NCBI RefSeq assembly: GCF_020873875.1
Contig: NZ_JAHWGU010000004.1
Span: 124,001 to 188,000 of the forward strand
Direction of reading: 5' to 3'
Source: Actinoplanes sp. DH11
GTDB lineage: Bacteria; Actinomycetota; Actinomycetes; Mycobacteriales; Micromonosporaceae
DNA length: 64,000 nt
Both the position numbers and the translations under genes were made by a program. This document shows positions 8,536-17,783 of the stretch, piece after piece. Every line of letters begins with the position of its first letter. Within the stretch, counting starts at the first letter, position 1. A model generated the notes under the pieces. It searched no databases. It was given only the letters and a program-made list of their open reading frames with translations, and was not told the DNA's origin.

Positions 8536-10592
8536 TCGAGAACCCGAACGAGGTAGTGACCAAGGCTCTCGTCCGCTCGGTCCGCGTGCCGGGCCTGGAC
8601 AAGCCGGCCGCCCTGATCACCCTGGACAACGGCTTCGACCACAAGAAGCCGAACAGCTTCGGCCCGGCCGGCCTCCAGTCGCTGGACGAGGCGATCACCG
8701 CGGCCACCGCGGCCGACCCGGCGTTCATCGCGATCACCGGCAAGCCGTACATCTTCTGCGTGGGCGCCGACATCACCGGCATGCCGCTCATCAGCAGCCG
8801 GGAGCAGGCCGTCGAGCTGGGCGAACTCGGTCACCGGGTGTTCGCGCGGCTCAAGAACAGCACCATCCCGACGTTCGCGTTCATCAACGGCGCGGCGCTC
8901 GGCGGTGGCCTCGAGGTCGCCCTGCACTGCCACTACCGCACGGTCTCCGGTGGCGCGGCCGCCCTCGGCCTGCCCGAGGTCGCGATCGGCCTGATCCCCG
9001 GCTGGGGTGGCAGCCAGCTGCTGCCGAACCTGATCGGCGTGGTCGGCGCGGCCCAGGTGATCCTGCAGAACCCGCTCACCCAGAAGACCCTGCGCCCCAA
9101 GCAGGCCAAGGAGCTGGGCGTCGCCGACGCGCTCTTCGAGCCGGCCGACTTCCTGGAGCACTCGCTCGCGTGGGCCGCCGGCGTGGTCTCCGGCCAGGTG
9201 ACGGTGGAGCGTCCCGAGGTCGACAAGGACATGTGGGACGGCGTCCTGTTCTTCGCCAAGCAGCAGCTCGACGAGAAGCTGCACGGCGCGGCCCCGTCCG
9301 CCAACAAGGCCCTGGAGCTGCTCGCGCTCGCCAAGGAGTCGTCCTTCCAGGACGGGACCGCGGCCGAGACCGAGGCGCTCGCCGACCTGATCATGGGCGA
9401 CGAGTCCCGTGCCAGCCTGTACGCGTTCGACCTGGTCCAGCGCCGGGCGAAGCGGCCGGTCGGCGTACCGGACAAGTCCCTGGCCCGCAAGGTCACCAAG
9501 GTCGGCATCGTCGGCGCCGGCCTGATGGCCTCCCAGCTGGCGCTGCTCTTCCTGCGCCGCCTGCAGGTGCCGGTCGTGCTGACCGACCTGGACCAGGCCC
9601 GGGTCGACAAGGGTGTGGCCTACGTCAACGAGCAGATCGACAAGCTGGTCGGCAAGCGCCGGATGGACGAGGGCACCGCGGCCAAGCTGCGCGGCCTGAT
9701 CAGCGGCTCGGTCGACCGGGAGGTCTTCGCCGACGCCGACTTCGTGATCGAGGCGGTTTTCGAGAACCTCGACCTGAAGAAGCAGATCTGGGCCGAGTTC
9801 GAGAAGATCGTCTCCCCGGAGGCGATCCTCGCGACGAACACCAGCTCGCTGTCGATCACCGACATGGCGGCCGACCTCGAGCACCCCGAGCGGGTCGTCG
9901 GCTTCCACTTCTTCAACCCGGTCGCGGTCCTGCCGCTCCTCGAGATCATCAAGGGTGAGCAGACCGACGACGCGACGCTTGCCACCGCGTTCGAGGTCGG
10001 CAAGCAGCTGCGGAAGTCGTCGGTTCTGGTCAAGGACGCCCCGGCGTTCGTGGTCAACCGGGTGCTCACCCGCTTCACCAGCGAGGTCTTCAAGGCGGTC
10101 GACGCCGGCACCCCGCTCGACGTGGTGAACGAGGCGTTCGACCCGCTGGGCCTGCCGATGCGCCCGGTCGCGCTGCTGCAGCTGGTCGGCCCCGCCGTGG
10201 CGTACCACGTGGGTGAGACCCTGCACGCCGCCTTCCCGGACCGGTACGTGGACTCGCCCAACCTGAAGAAGATTGTCGACGCCGGCCTGCCGCTGCTGGT
10301 CGACGACGAGATCAACCCCGAGGTGGTGAAGGTCCTCGAGCTCGGCGACGCGCCGCTGAGCGCGGACGAGGTACGCCAGCGGGCCCTCGACGCCCTGGCC
10401 GAGGAGATCCGGATCATGCTCGACGAGGGCGTGGTCGCGGAGGCGCAGGACATCGACCTGTGCATGATCCTGGGTGCCGGCTACCCGTTCCACCTGGGTG
10501 GCATCACGCCGTACCTGGACCGCAGCGGCACCTCCGAGCGGGTCACCGGCAAGCGCTTCGTCAAGCCCGGTCTGGCGAACGTCCCCGCCTGA
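8532..10592 (+). CDS. fadB: enoyl-CoA hydratase / 3-hydroxyacyl-CoA dehydrogenase fusion (FadB-like)
   Basis: A 686-residue two-part beta-oxidation enzyme. The N-terminal crotonase half (about 1-280) has the oxyanion region FCVGADITGMPL and the acidic motif LGLPEVAIGLIPGWGG. The C-terminal dehydrogenase half has the NAD-binding motif VGIVGAGLMASQLALLF, the segment NTSSLSITDMA and the motif GFHFFNPVAVLPLLEI, then the helical C-terminal domain. GTG at 8532 overlaps the thiolase stop, so translation is probably coupled. A hairpin terminator follows. Confidence 0.94.
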   Translation: MIENPNEVVTKALVRSVRVPGLDKPAALITLDNGFDHKKPNSFGPAGLQSLDEAITAATAADPAFIAITGKPYIFCVGADITGMPLISSREQAVELGELGHRVFARLKNSTIPTFAFINGAALGGGLEVALHCHYRTVSGGAAALGLPEVAIGLIPGWGGSQLLPNLIGVVGAAQVILQNPLTQKTLRPKQAKELGVADALFEPADFLEHSLAWAAGVVSGQVTVERPEVDKDMWDGVLFFAKQQLDEKLHGAAPSANKALELLALAKESSFQDGTAAETEALADLIMGDESRASLYAFDLVQRRAKRPVGVPDKSLARKVTKVGIVGAGLMASQLALLFLRRLQVPVVLTDLDQARVDKGVAYVNEQIDKLVGKRRMDEGTAAKLRGLISGSVDREVFADADFVIEAVFENLDLKKQIWAEFEKIVSPEAILATNTSSLSITDMAADLEHPERVVGFHFFNPVAVLPLLEIIKGEQTDDATLATAFEVGKQLRKSSVLVKDAPAFVVNRVLTRFTSEVFKAVDAGTPLDVVNEAFDPLGLPMRPVALLQLVGPAVAYHVGETLHAAFPDRYVDSPNLKKIVDAGLPLLVDDEINPEVVKVLELGDAPLSADEVRQRALDALAEEIRIMLDEGVVAEAQDIDLCMILGAGYPFHLGGITPYLDRSGTSERVTGKRFVKPGLANVPA

Positions 10593-10609
10593 TCCACGGT
10601 CGTCGCACG

Positions 10610-10635
10610 GGAGCCCTCGCACGCGCGGGGGCTCC
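10610..10635 (+). terminator. terminator hairpin after fadB
   Basis: An 11-bp stem (GGAGCCCTCGC/GCGGGGGCTCC, one G-U pair) with a 4-base loop lies 17 bases after the fadB stop. No T-run follows, as is common in high-GC actinobacteria. Confidence 0.6.
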
Positions 10636-10712
10636 ACCGGCATGTGAGATCTCTCCTGGGCAGGCAGCGGGCTCACAGATAGGCTCCAGCAACCTTTGAT
10701 CATGGAGCTTTG

Positions 10713-11732
10713 ATGTCGCAACCGCCTTACGACCCGTCCGGCCCGGAGCAGCCTTCGTACGGCCAGCCCTCCTACGGCCCGCCCGCCCCCGAGCCGCCGT
10801 CGTACGGCCCGCCGTCGTCAGCGCCGCCCGCCTACGGGCCGCCGTCCTCGGCACCGCCCGCGTACGGCCCGCCGTCCTCGGCACCGCCCGCGTACGGGCA
10901 GCCCTCGTCGGCACCGCCCGCCTACGGCCCGCCGCCCGGATACCCGGGGCAGCCCGGCTATCCGGAGCAGAGCGGTTATCCGGCGCAGCCCGGCTATCCC
11001 GCTCCCGGCCAGTCGCCCTACGGCCCGCCGCCCGGATATCCGATGGCCCCGCCGCCGAAGAAGTCCAAGGTCCTGCCGATCGTCCTGATCTCGATCGCCG
11101 TCTTCCTGGTGCTCTGCGTCGGCGGCGTCAGCGTCCTCTTCCTGATCGGCAAGGACGCGGCCGAGAACGACCGGGGAACCGTCGGCCCGGTCACGGCGAG
11201 TGAGCCGGCCACCGCGCCGGAGACCACCGCGCCCGGGACCACCGCGCCCGCGACCCCGGAGGAGACCCGGGGCCCGGCCATCACGATCGTCGAGCCGCGG
11301 ACGCTCGGCGGCCGGCCGAAGCTGACCGACGGGCAGTTCGCCGGCATCACCAAGCAGCTCCGGGACGGGCTCGCCGCCGGTTACCCGGGCAGCAAGTCGA
11401 TCGGCGCACTCTACGGCGAGGTCGAGAACCAGGACATCGTCATCGCGATCGGCATCGCGACCGACATCCCGGACCCGGAGGCGGCGCTGGCCGGGACGTT
11501 CGCCGGCATCGGCATCGGCGGCCTGAAGGTGAAGAACCTGACCGACGCCGGCACCGGGGACCTCGGCGGGGTGGCCCAGTGCGGCACCGCCGAGACCTCC
11601 GGCATCGACGTCGCGGTCTGCAGCTGGGCCGACGAGGGCAGCATCGGCATGTTCATGTGGTACTTCAAGACGGCCGCCAAGGTGAAGGCCGAGTTCCCGA
11701 AGCTCCGGGCGCAGATCGAGAAGAAGAGCTGA
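10713..11732 (+). CDS. single-pass membrane protein with Pro/Tyr/Gly-rich repeat tail
   Basis: A 339-residue protein of unknown function. The start is the ATG at 10713, with GGAG five bases ahead. Residues 1-115 are a disordered cytosolic tail that includes four tandem copies of YGPPSSAPPA (31-70; the third position of the fourth copy is Q). One membrane helix spans about 122-145. A Thr/Pro/Ala-rich linker (about 155-190) leads to an external domain of about 150 residues with two cysteines that may pair. Such tails are common in actinobacterial membrane proteins and do not define function. Confidence 0.75.
   Translation: MSQPPYDPSGPEQPSYGQPSYGPPAPEPPSYGPPSSAPPAYGPPSSAPPAYGPPSSAPPAYGQPSSAPPAYGPPPGYPGQPGYPEQSGYPAQPGYPAPGQSPYGPPPGYPMAPPPKKSKVLPIVLISIAVFLVLCVGGVSVLFLIGKDAAENDRGTVGPVTASEPATAPETTAPGTTAPATPEETRGPAITIVEPRTLGGRPKLTDGQFAGITKQLRDGLAAGYPGSKSIGALYGEVENQDIVIAIGIATDIPDPEAALAGTFAGIGIGGLKVKNLTDAGTGDLGGVAQCGTAETSGIDVAVCSWADEGSIGMFMWYFKTAAKVKAEFPKLRAQIEKKS
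10803..10922 (+). repeat. four 30-bp in-frame coding repeats
   Basis: Four tandem 30-bp units encode YGPPSSAPPA (one with Q for P). The units differ only at a few positions, which suggests recent expansion or contraction by slippage or recombination within this gene. Confidence 0.85.
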
Positions 11733-11737
11733 CCGTC

Positions 11738-11781
11738 ACGCGTACGGGCCGGCGCGAGCAATCGTTCCGGCCCGTACGCGT
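11738..11781. terminator. bidirectional terminator hairpin
   Basis: A perfect 15-bp inverted repeat (ACGCGTACGGGCCGG at 11738-11752, its complement at 11767-11781) with a 14-base loop fills the gap between two convergent genes and can end transcripts from both strands. Confidence 0.8.
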
Positions 11782-11783
11782 CG

Positions 11784-13004
11784 TCAGGTGCGGCTGCGCG
11801 GCACGCTCACACTGGCGGTCACGACCGGTGTGGTGTCGGCGGCCGGCAGGGTCACCGTGACCTCCAGCCCGCCACCCTCCTGCGCGACAGCCGAGACCGT
11901 GCCGCCATGCGCGTCGCAGACCGCCCGCACGATCGACAGTCCCAGCCCCGAGCCGCGCGACCCGGTACGCTCCCAGCCGCCGCGCCGGAACGGTTCGAAG
12001 AGCCCCGGCACGTCGGCGGGCTCGACCTCGTAACCGGTGTTGCCGACGACGAGCCGGGTCTGCCCGTTCGCCGACTCGGTGCGCAGCCAGAGCCGGCCCA
12101 GCAGGTGGTTGTACCGGATGGCGTTCTCGATCAGGTTGCCGGCCAGCCGGTCCAGCAGGCTCGGGTCGCCGACCACGGGCGCCGGCTCCAGGTCGGTGGT
12201 GACGTCCAGTTTCATCCGCTCCGCCTCCGCCTTCACCGCGGACAGGGCGTTGTAGACGCTCGTCGCCAGGTCCGCCGGGACCTTGCGGACCAGCCGCCGG
12301 CCGGACTGCGCCTCCGATCGGGCCAGCACCAGCAGCGCGTCGACCAGGCCGTTCGCCCGCTCCGAGGCGTTGCGGACCACCTTGGCCATCCGGCGGTACT
12401 CCGCCACATCCGCCTCGTCGTCGCTGAGCGTCACGTCGATCTCGGTGCGCATCACCGCGAGCGGCGTCCGCAACTCGTGGGAGGCGTTCGCCACGAACCG
12501 TTTCTGCGACTCGAAGGCGGCCGCCAGCCGGTCCAGCATCGCGTCGAAGGTACGGGCCAGCTCGGCCACCTCGTCGTCCGCGCCGGAGTAACGGATCCGC
12601 TGGTCGAGCGTCTCCTCGCCGAGCCGCCGGGCGGTCTGGGTCACACTGTGCAGCGGTTTCAGGGCGCGGCCGGCGACCGCGTACGCCCCGGCGATGCCGA
12701 TGATGCCGATCGCGACAAGCGCGCTGAAGCCGTTGATCAGCAGTTCCCGGGACGCCTCGGTGACCAGGTCGGTCTGCCAGGCCGACGCGTCCCGGGTGGT
12801 CCCGTCGGACAGTGTCACGGTGGAGCCGGCGCGCAGATCCTCGGCCGAGTGCAACGACTCGCTGACCAGCAGCCAGGCGAGCAGCACCAGCACCGCGCCC
12901 GCCCCGATCAGCAGGATCCCGTTCAGCAGGGTGAGCCGCAACCGCAGGGTGGGCCGCATCGAGAAACCCAGCGCCCGCCGTTTCGCGCCGAGATAGACCG
13001 TCAC
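11784..13004 (-). CDS. sensor histidine kinase (HAMP, HisKA, HATPase)
   Basis: A 406-residue membrane kinase. Membrane helices lie at about 24-47 and 92-112, with only a short external loop of about 45 residues between them, so the input is probably in or near the membrane. A HAMP linker follows (about 112-165). The phosphoacceptor is H176 (FVANASHELRTPL), the N-box is GNLIENAIRYN near 290, and the G-box is SRGSGLGLSIV. Its start overlaps the response-regulator stop by four bases, so this is one two-component operon. The signal is unknown. Confidence 0.92.
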   Translation of the reverse strand: MTVYLGAKRRALGFSMRPTLRLRLTLLNGILLIGAGAVLVLLAWLLVSESLHSAEDLRAGSTVTLSDGTTRDASAWQTDLVTEASRELLINGFSALVAIGIIGIAGAYAVAGRALKPLHSVTQTARRLGEETLDQRIRYSGADDEVAELARTFDAMLDRLAAAFESQKRFVANASHELRTPLAVMRTEIDVTLSDDEADVAEYRRMAKVVRNASERANGLVDALLVLARSEAQSGRRLVRKVPADLATSVYNALSAVKAEAERMKLDVTTDLEPAPVVGDPSLLDRLAGNLIENAIRYNHLLGRLWLRTESANGQTRLVVGNTGYEVEPADVPGLFEPFRRGGWERTGSRGSGLGLSIVRAVCDAHGGTVSAVAQEGGGLEVTVTLPAADTTPVVTASVSVPRSRT

Positions 13005-13675
13005 GACGCCACGACCGGTTCCGGCACCCGGTACCCTGCGCCCACCACGGTCTCGATCAGCGGCGGATCACCGATCTTCTTGCGCAGGGTGTTGATGGTG
13101 ACCCGGACGGTCGTGGTGAACGGGTCGGTGTTCGCGTCCCAGACCCGCTCCAGCAGCTCCTCGGTGGAAACCACCCCGCCGCGCGCCTTGAGCAGCTCCT
13201 CGAGGACGCCGAACTCCTTGTTGGTCAGCTCGATCGGCGTGCCGCCCCGGGTCACCACCCGCCGGGTCTGGTCGAGCACCAGGTTGCCGACGGTGAGCAC
13301 CGGCGGCGCGGCCGGGGTGGCCCGCCGGCCCAGCGCCTGCACCCGGGCCACCAGCTCCTCGAACGCGAACGGCTTCGCCAGGTAGTCGTCGGCGCCCAGC
13401 TCGAGCCCCTCCACCCGGTCGGCGACCGTGCCGCTGGCGGTGAGCATCAGCACCCGGGTCAGCGCACCCGAGGCGACCAGGTCGGCGCAGATCTCGTCGC
13501 CGTGCATGCCGGGCAGGTCCCGGTCCAGCACGACCACGTCGTACCGCGTCACGTAAGCCATCTCGTGACCCTCGAGACCGTCGTACGCGACGTCGACCGC
13601 CATCCCCTTGCGGCGCAGCCCGCGGGCGATCGCGTCCGCCAGGTTCCGCTCGTCCTCGACCACCAGCACACGCAC
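13001..13675 (-). CDS. OmpR-family response regulator
   Basis: A 224-residue regulator. The receiver domain (1-115) has the acidic pair E7/D8 (VVEDERN), the phosphoacceptor D51 (VVLDRDLPGMHG) and K101 (LAKPF). A winged-helix DNA-binding domain ends with TTVRVTINTLRKKIG and VVGAGYRV. It is the partner of the kinase encoded next to it with a 4-bp overlap. Target genes cannot be read from the sequence. Confidence 0.93.
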   Translation of the reverse strand: MRVLVVEDERNLADAIARGLRRKGMAVDVAYDGLEGHEMAYVTRYDVVVLDRDLPGMHGDEICADLVASGALTRVLMLTASGTVADRVEGLELGADDYLAKPFAFEELVARVQALGRRATPAAPPVLTVGNLVLDQTRRVVTRGGTPIELTNKEFGVLEELLKARGGVVSTEELLERVWDANTDPFTTTVRVTINTLRKKIGDPPLIETVVGAGYRVPEPVVAS

Positions 13676-13707
13676 CGCAGACCTCCGTAGTTCCCTGACC
13701 CAGAACT

Positions 13708-14997
13708 CTAATCAAGCCGCCAAACCCCCACCGAGGCATCGAGGCGGCGGCAGATCAGCGCACCCGCCGCGAAGTGGCAGTCACCGGCCACCTGCTCGGC
13801 CGCACCGGACACCCTGATCCGCATCGTGCGCATGTCGAGCACGCCGAACCAGACCCGGTCGGTGCGCGCGACGGCCCGCCGCACGTACGCCGTCTCCGGC
13901 GCCGGCCCGGGCCCGCCGCTCTGCCACCGGCCCGCCTCGCCGAGCACGTCGCCGGTGGCCGGGTCGAGCACGAAGTGTTCCGGGAACGCGGTGCCCGGCC
14001 GGCCGGTGACCAGGTAGCTGCCGATCCGCTCGGCGTAACTCCACCGGTCCGACGACCAGCGCTCCCGGCCGGTACGCGGGTCGATCACCATGATCCCGCG
14101 CTGCGGCAGGAACGTGCAGATCAGCTCGCCGCAGGGCGCCGGGTTCCGGTACCAGCTCAGGTTGACCCCGCTGTGCCACCGCTGCCGCAGGTTCTCGGTC
14201 GCGTCGTACCCGGTGGTGCCGGCGCCCCGCGCGCCGATCAGCGCGAGATCACCGGCCGGCCAGAGCGAGATGTTCTCCGGGCCCCGCTGCGGCACGTCCG
14301 TGCCGGCCGCCAGCCGGCCGGTCCGGGTGTCCCAGGCCTGCAACCGGCGGTCCCGGGTCAGCTGGTAGAGCCAACGCGGATAGCCGGTGCCCGGCGCCGA
14401 CGGCGCCGCCTCGTCGCCGGCGGCCTGCCGCACGCTCCAGCGCACCGCGCCGGTCGCCAGGTCCAGGCCCCGCCACCAGGTCCCGTCCGCCCCCGGCTCA
14501 CGGACCAGCACCAGCCGCTCGTCCGCCGAGACGCCCTCCAGCAGCGCCGTCCGCCGCCAGAGCGGCACCGGCACCCCGGCCCGCAGCGCGATCGTGCCGA
14601 ACCCGACGGTCCGCTCGTCCTGCACGCTCATCAGCAGCACGTCGCCGGCGGCCGCCACGTCGAGGACCTCGCCGGTGACCGCGGCCCGGTGCCAGGAGAG
14701 CTGGGTCGCGTCCGGCAGCGAGAAACTCCGGATCACCCGGACGCCGGGCGGAACGTACCGGCCGATCACGTAGAGCCGGTCGCCGACCACCCGGATCAGG
14801 TCGCCCTGCCCGGCCGCGACCACCGCCGGGGGCGCAGGGGCGCGGAGGTGGGCCGCACCGCCGAGGCCGAGGAGCAGGGCCACCGACAGGGCGGCGAGCA
14901 GCGCGCGGTACGGCACCGGCGGTGCCTGCTCCGGCACCGCCGGAACCAGGGACTCGCCGTGCGGCACCTCGCCGAGGTCGATCAGGACATCGCGCAC
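13708..14997 (-). CDS. membrane-anchored PQQ-like beta-propeller protein, paralogue 1
   Basis: A 429-residue protein with a short cytosolic N-terminus holding the motif VLIDLGE (4-10), one membrane helix (about 32-50) and an external domain of repeated blades such as WDTRTGRL, IDPRTGRERW and LDPATGDVL, typical of PQQ/BamB-like propellers. A GTG start at 14997 has GGGGAG upstream. It is the last of three related tandem genes, separated by 49 bp from the next. Function is unknown; a scaffold or sensor role outside the cell is possible. Confidence 0.8.
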   Translation of the reverse strand: MRDVLIDLGEVPHGESLVPAVPEQAPPVPYRALLAALSVALLLGLGGAAHLRAPAPPAVVAAGQGDLIRVVGDRLYVIGRYVPPGVRVIRSFSLPDATQLSWHRAAVTGEVLDVAAAGDVLLMSVQDERTVGFGTIALRAGVPVPLWRRTALLEGVSADERLVLVREPGADGTWWRGLDLATGAVRWSVRQAAGDEAAPSAPGTGYPRWLYQLTRDRRLQAWDTRTGRLAAGTDVPQRGPENISLWPAGDLALIGARGAGTTGYDATENLRQRWHSGVNLSWYRNPAPCGELICTFLPQRGIMVIDPRTGRERWSSDRWSYAERIGSYLVTGRPGTAFPEHFVLDPATGDVLGEAGRWQSGGPGPAPETAYVRRAVARTDRVWFGVLDMRTMRIRVSGAAEQVAGDCHFAAGALICRRLDASVGVWRLD

Positions 14998-15046
14998 GCC
15001 AGGCTCCCCGAGCCGGGGATTTACGCCTCATTGTGCCGCGTGCGCC

Positions 15047-16399
15047 TCAGATCCGGTACGCCCTGACGTTCAGGACCGTGCCATCCCGGCAGACGATGTG
15101 CCGGTCGTCGGCCGCGCAATCCCCGCCGCCGGAGCCGATCGTGCCGAGCACCCGCAGCTCCGGGTGCCCGGGCAGCACCGCCGCGAACGTCTGACCCCCG
15201 TCCTCGTCGTCGCGCCGCAGCACCAGGGCACCGCCCGGTTCGCCGGCCAGCGCCGCGTCCCAGTCGTTCAGGTCGACGAGCGTCCGCCCGGTCAGCGGGT
15301 CGGCGAGCCGCAGCGGGAGATCGGTGTCGGCCCGGGTCTCCAGCACGAAACCGGCCCGCGACGCCAGGTCGGTCTCCGCGTACACCGCCCAGGCCTCGGC
15401 GCCGGTGGCCGGGTCCAGCACCAGGAGCTCGCTGCTCGGGCCGGCGCAGAGCACCTCGCGGCAGATCGGGATGGTGCCCTCGACGTCCGGCAGGTCGTGC
15501 TGCCAGAGGCGGTCCAGGGTCCGTGCGTCATAACCGACCAGGCGGCTCGGGTTCTGGTAGGCGACCAGGGCCACGTCACCGACGACCGAACCGGTGAACG
15601 GCCCGGAGCCGTTCAGCTCGGGCAGGTCGGTGCGGGCCAGCTCCCGGCCGGTGGCGCCGTCGAGCCGCAGCAGCCGGTCGGCGGTGGTGATCAGGACCGC
15701 CGGTGGGTCGTCGCGCGCCGCGTCCACGGTCACCGAGCCGGCCGTTGCCGCCGTCCACGCGGCCTCGCCGGTGCTGAGGTCGAGACCACGCACCTCGGTC
15801 CGCACCGGCGGCTCGGTGTACGGCACGCCGGTGGCGGAGAAGTAGAGCGGCCCCGGGTCGCCGGAGGCCTGGTCGTACTCACTGTCGGGCCGGAACACCC
15901 GGTCCACCACGACACCGATGCGACCGGAACTCAGCAGGGTGACCGCGACCGGCTCGCTCCACCGCACCGCGCCGGTCGCCGCGTCCAGGGCGGTGGTGCT
16001 GTACCCCTCGGAGACCAGCACGACGTCACCCGCCTGCCGCACGGTGACCGAGCCGAACAGGCCTCGCGACGCGTCAAAACCCGCGTACAGCGGCGCCTCG
16101 GCGGTCCAGAGCCGCCGCGGCGGGTCCAGCTGCCAAGCGGTCAGCTCGCGCAGCGGCCCGGTCGTCGAGATCGTGTAGAGGCGGCCACCGGTCAGCTGGA
16201 ACGGCGTCTCCTCGGTCCCCACCGGGCCGAGTGTGCCCAGGTCACGCCAGAGGACCGCGGCGTTCGGCGCGGCGCCGCCCAGCACCAGCAGCAGGACGGC
16301 GGCGAGGAGCAGGCCGGCATGCCGGTAACGCCACGGCGGTGGACGCCGGCCACCTGCCGGGCCGGGCTCGGCGACGCGGTCCAGATCGATCAGCGCCAA
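15047..16399 (-). CDS. membrane-anchored PQQ-like beta-propeller protein, paralogue 2
   Basis: A 450-residue paralogue of its neighbours. The start is a TTG at 16399 with GAGGGG upstream. The cytosolic tail contains ALIDLDRV (3-10), a membrane helix lies at about 28-46, and the propeller blades include LDAATGAVRW, LDLSTGEAAW, LDGATGREL and LDPATGAEAW. Two cysteines in CREVLCAG and two in GGDCAADDRHIVC could form disulphides in the external domain. No catalytic motif is seen. Confidence 0.8.
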   Translation of the reverse strand: MALIDLDRVAEPGPAGGRRPPPWRYRHAGLLLAAVLLLVLGGAAPNAAVLWRDLGTLGPVGTEETPFQLTGGRLYTISTTGPLRELTAWQLDPPRRLWTAEAPLYAGFDASRGLFGSVTVRQAGDVVLVSEGYSTTALDAATGAVRWSEPVAVTLLSSGRIGVVVDRVFRPDSEYDQASGDPGPLYFSATGVPYTEPPVRTEVRGLDLSTGEAAWTAATAGSVTVDAARDDPPAVLITTADRLLRLDGATGRELARTDLPELNGSGPFTGSVVGDVALVAYQNPSRLVGYDARTLDRLWQHDLPDVEGTIPICREVLCAGPSSELLVLDPATGAEAWAVYAETDLASRAGFVLETRADTDLPLRLADPLTGRTLVDLNDWDAALAGEPGGALVLRRDDEDGGQTFAAVLPGHPELRVLGTIGSGGGDCAADDRHIVCRDGTVLNVRAYRI

Positions 16400-16425
16400 G
16401 CCGGGAACCCCTCAGTGGTACGCGG

Positions 16426-17736
16426 TCAGCCCGCTTCCGTCGGCGTCCGGTAGGCCCAGACCACCAGTTCGCCGTGACTCGCCCGGCAGACCAGCCGCTC
16501 CGGGGCGGACTGACAGCTCCCGGTCCCCTCCGGCAGCTCCGCCAGCAGGCGCGGCCGTCCGGCGCCGGGCGACGCGACGGCCACCATCGTACGCGCGCCG
16601 TCGGAGGTCTCCCGGGTGACCAGCAACTCGCCGTTACCCGCGGTGCCGGGCACCAGGTCCCAGCCCGCCAGGTCGACACCGGTGCGCCCGGTGACCGGGT
16701 CGGCCAGCGCCACCGGGCGGTTCCCGGCGTACCCCACCAGGGCGGTGCCCTGCGTCTCCACGGTCCGCCAGTCGCCGCGGTGCCAGCGGACGTCGCCGGT
16801 GGCCGGGTCGATGCCGCGCACCCCGTACTGACCGGCGAAGCAGGCCAGCAGCCCGCACGGCAGCAACCGGCTCGTGCCGTGCGCCGGCCGGGTCCAGATC
16901 GGGCGCAGATCGGCCAGGCCGTACGCCGAGACGGCCGTGCCGGACGGCCCGGGATGCCGCAGCAGCAGCACTCCCCCGGCGACGATCGGGTTGTCCGGGT
17001 CGTAGTCGGCCGCGGGCAGGGCGCGCGAGGCCAGCAGCCGGCCGGACTCCACGTCGTACATGTCGGCGACCCGGTCGTCGCGGACCAGCAGCATCCGGGA
17101 CGGGTCGTCGGCCGGGCCGGGCACGCCGAGCAGCACCGCCGTGGATTTCAGATCGACCTGCCAGCGCACGTCGCCGACGGTCGGATCGACCACCTGCACG
17201 GCGTTCTCCACCCGGCGGCCCGGCCCGGAACTGGTACGCACGTCGTCGACGGCGAACAGCAGCGAGCTGCCGCTGAAACCGAGCACGTTGTGCTCGTTGC
17301 GCCATTGGAGGCCGCCGGTCGCCAGCGAGACCGCGGTGGTGCCGACCGCGAACCGTCCCCACGGGCGCAGCAGGAGCAGGCCGCTCGCGGTCCGCAGCCG
17401 GGCCACCCGCATCTCCTGCCGGACACTCCACCGCAGCTCACCGGTCTGCAAATGGTAGGAGTTCAGGTTGCTGCCGGTCTGCGCGAGCAGCCGGCCGCCC
17501 TCGGTGATCGCGTACGGGTCGCCGGGCTCGATCGGCACCCGCAGCAGCGCGGTCAGCACGGCCGGGTGGCGCATCGGCGCCGACGCACCGGCGAGCAGGA
17601 GCACCAGCACCGCCAGCAGCGACGGGGCGAACCAGGGCGACGTGGTGTGCCGCCCCGGCCGCTCGTACGTCTCCGGCTCGCCGCGACCCAGACCGAGGTC
17701 GATGACGACCGGCTCGCCCGCGTTCTCCGCACCCAT
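16426..17736 (-). CDS. membrane-anchored PQQ-like beta-propeller protein, paralogue 3
   Basis: A 436-residue protein, first of the three tandem propeller genes in transcription order. I place the start at the ATG at 17736 (MGAENAGEPVVIDLG); an upstream ATG adds seven residues. The shared IDLG motif lies at 12-15, the membrane helix at about 38-55, and blades such as LATGGLQW, VDPTVGDVRW and IDPATGDVRW follow. Cysteine pairs CGLLAC and CQSAPERLVC are present. The order of parts matches the two downstream paralogues, so the group arose by tandem duplication. Confidence 0.78.
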   Translation of the reverse strand: MGAENAGEPVVIDLGLGRGEPETYERPGRHTTSPWFAPSLLAVLVLLLAGASAPMRHPAVLTALLRVPIEPGDPYAITEGGRLLAQTGSNLNSYHLQTGELRWSVRQEMRVARLRTASGLLLLRPWGRFAVGTTAVSLATGGLQWRNEHNVLGFSGSSLLFAVDDVRTSSGPGRRVENAVQVVDPTVGDVRWQVDLKSTAVLLGVPGPADDPSRMLLVRDDRVADMYDVESGRLLASRALPAADYDPDNPIVAGGVLLLRHPGPSGTAVSAYGLADLRPIWTRPAHGTSRLLPCGLLACFAGQYGVRGIDPATGDVRWHRGDWRTVETQGTALVGYAGNRPVALADPVTGRTGVDLAGWDLVPGTAGNGELLVTRETSDGARTMVAVASPGAGRPRLLAELPEGTGSCQSAPERLVCRASHGELVVWAYRTPTEAG

Positions 17737-17783
17737 GCGACAAAGGTAACGGTTCAATAACAGGATTGCCCGTCGGCGAACGG

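Noticed and set aside
8373..10721. 782-residue open frame antisense to fadB
   Set aside because: Long antisense frame caused by high third-position GC of fadB; composition is His/Arg/Gly-rich without any domain.
10803..10922. CRISPR-like 30-bp repeats
   Set aside because: They are in-frame coding repeats (YGPPSSAPPA) with no spacers.
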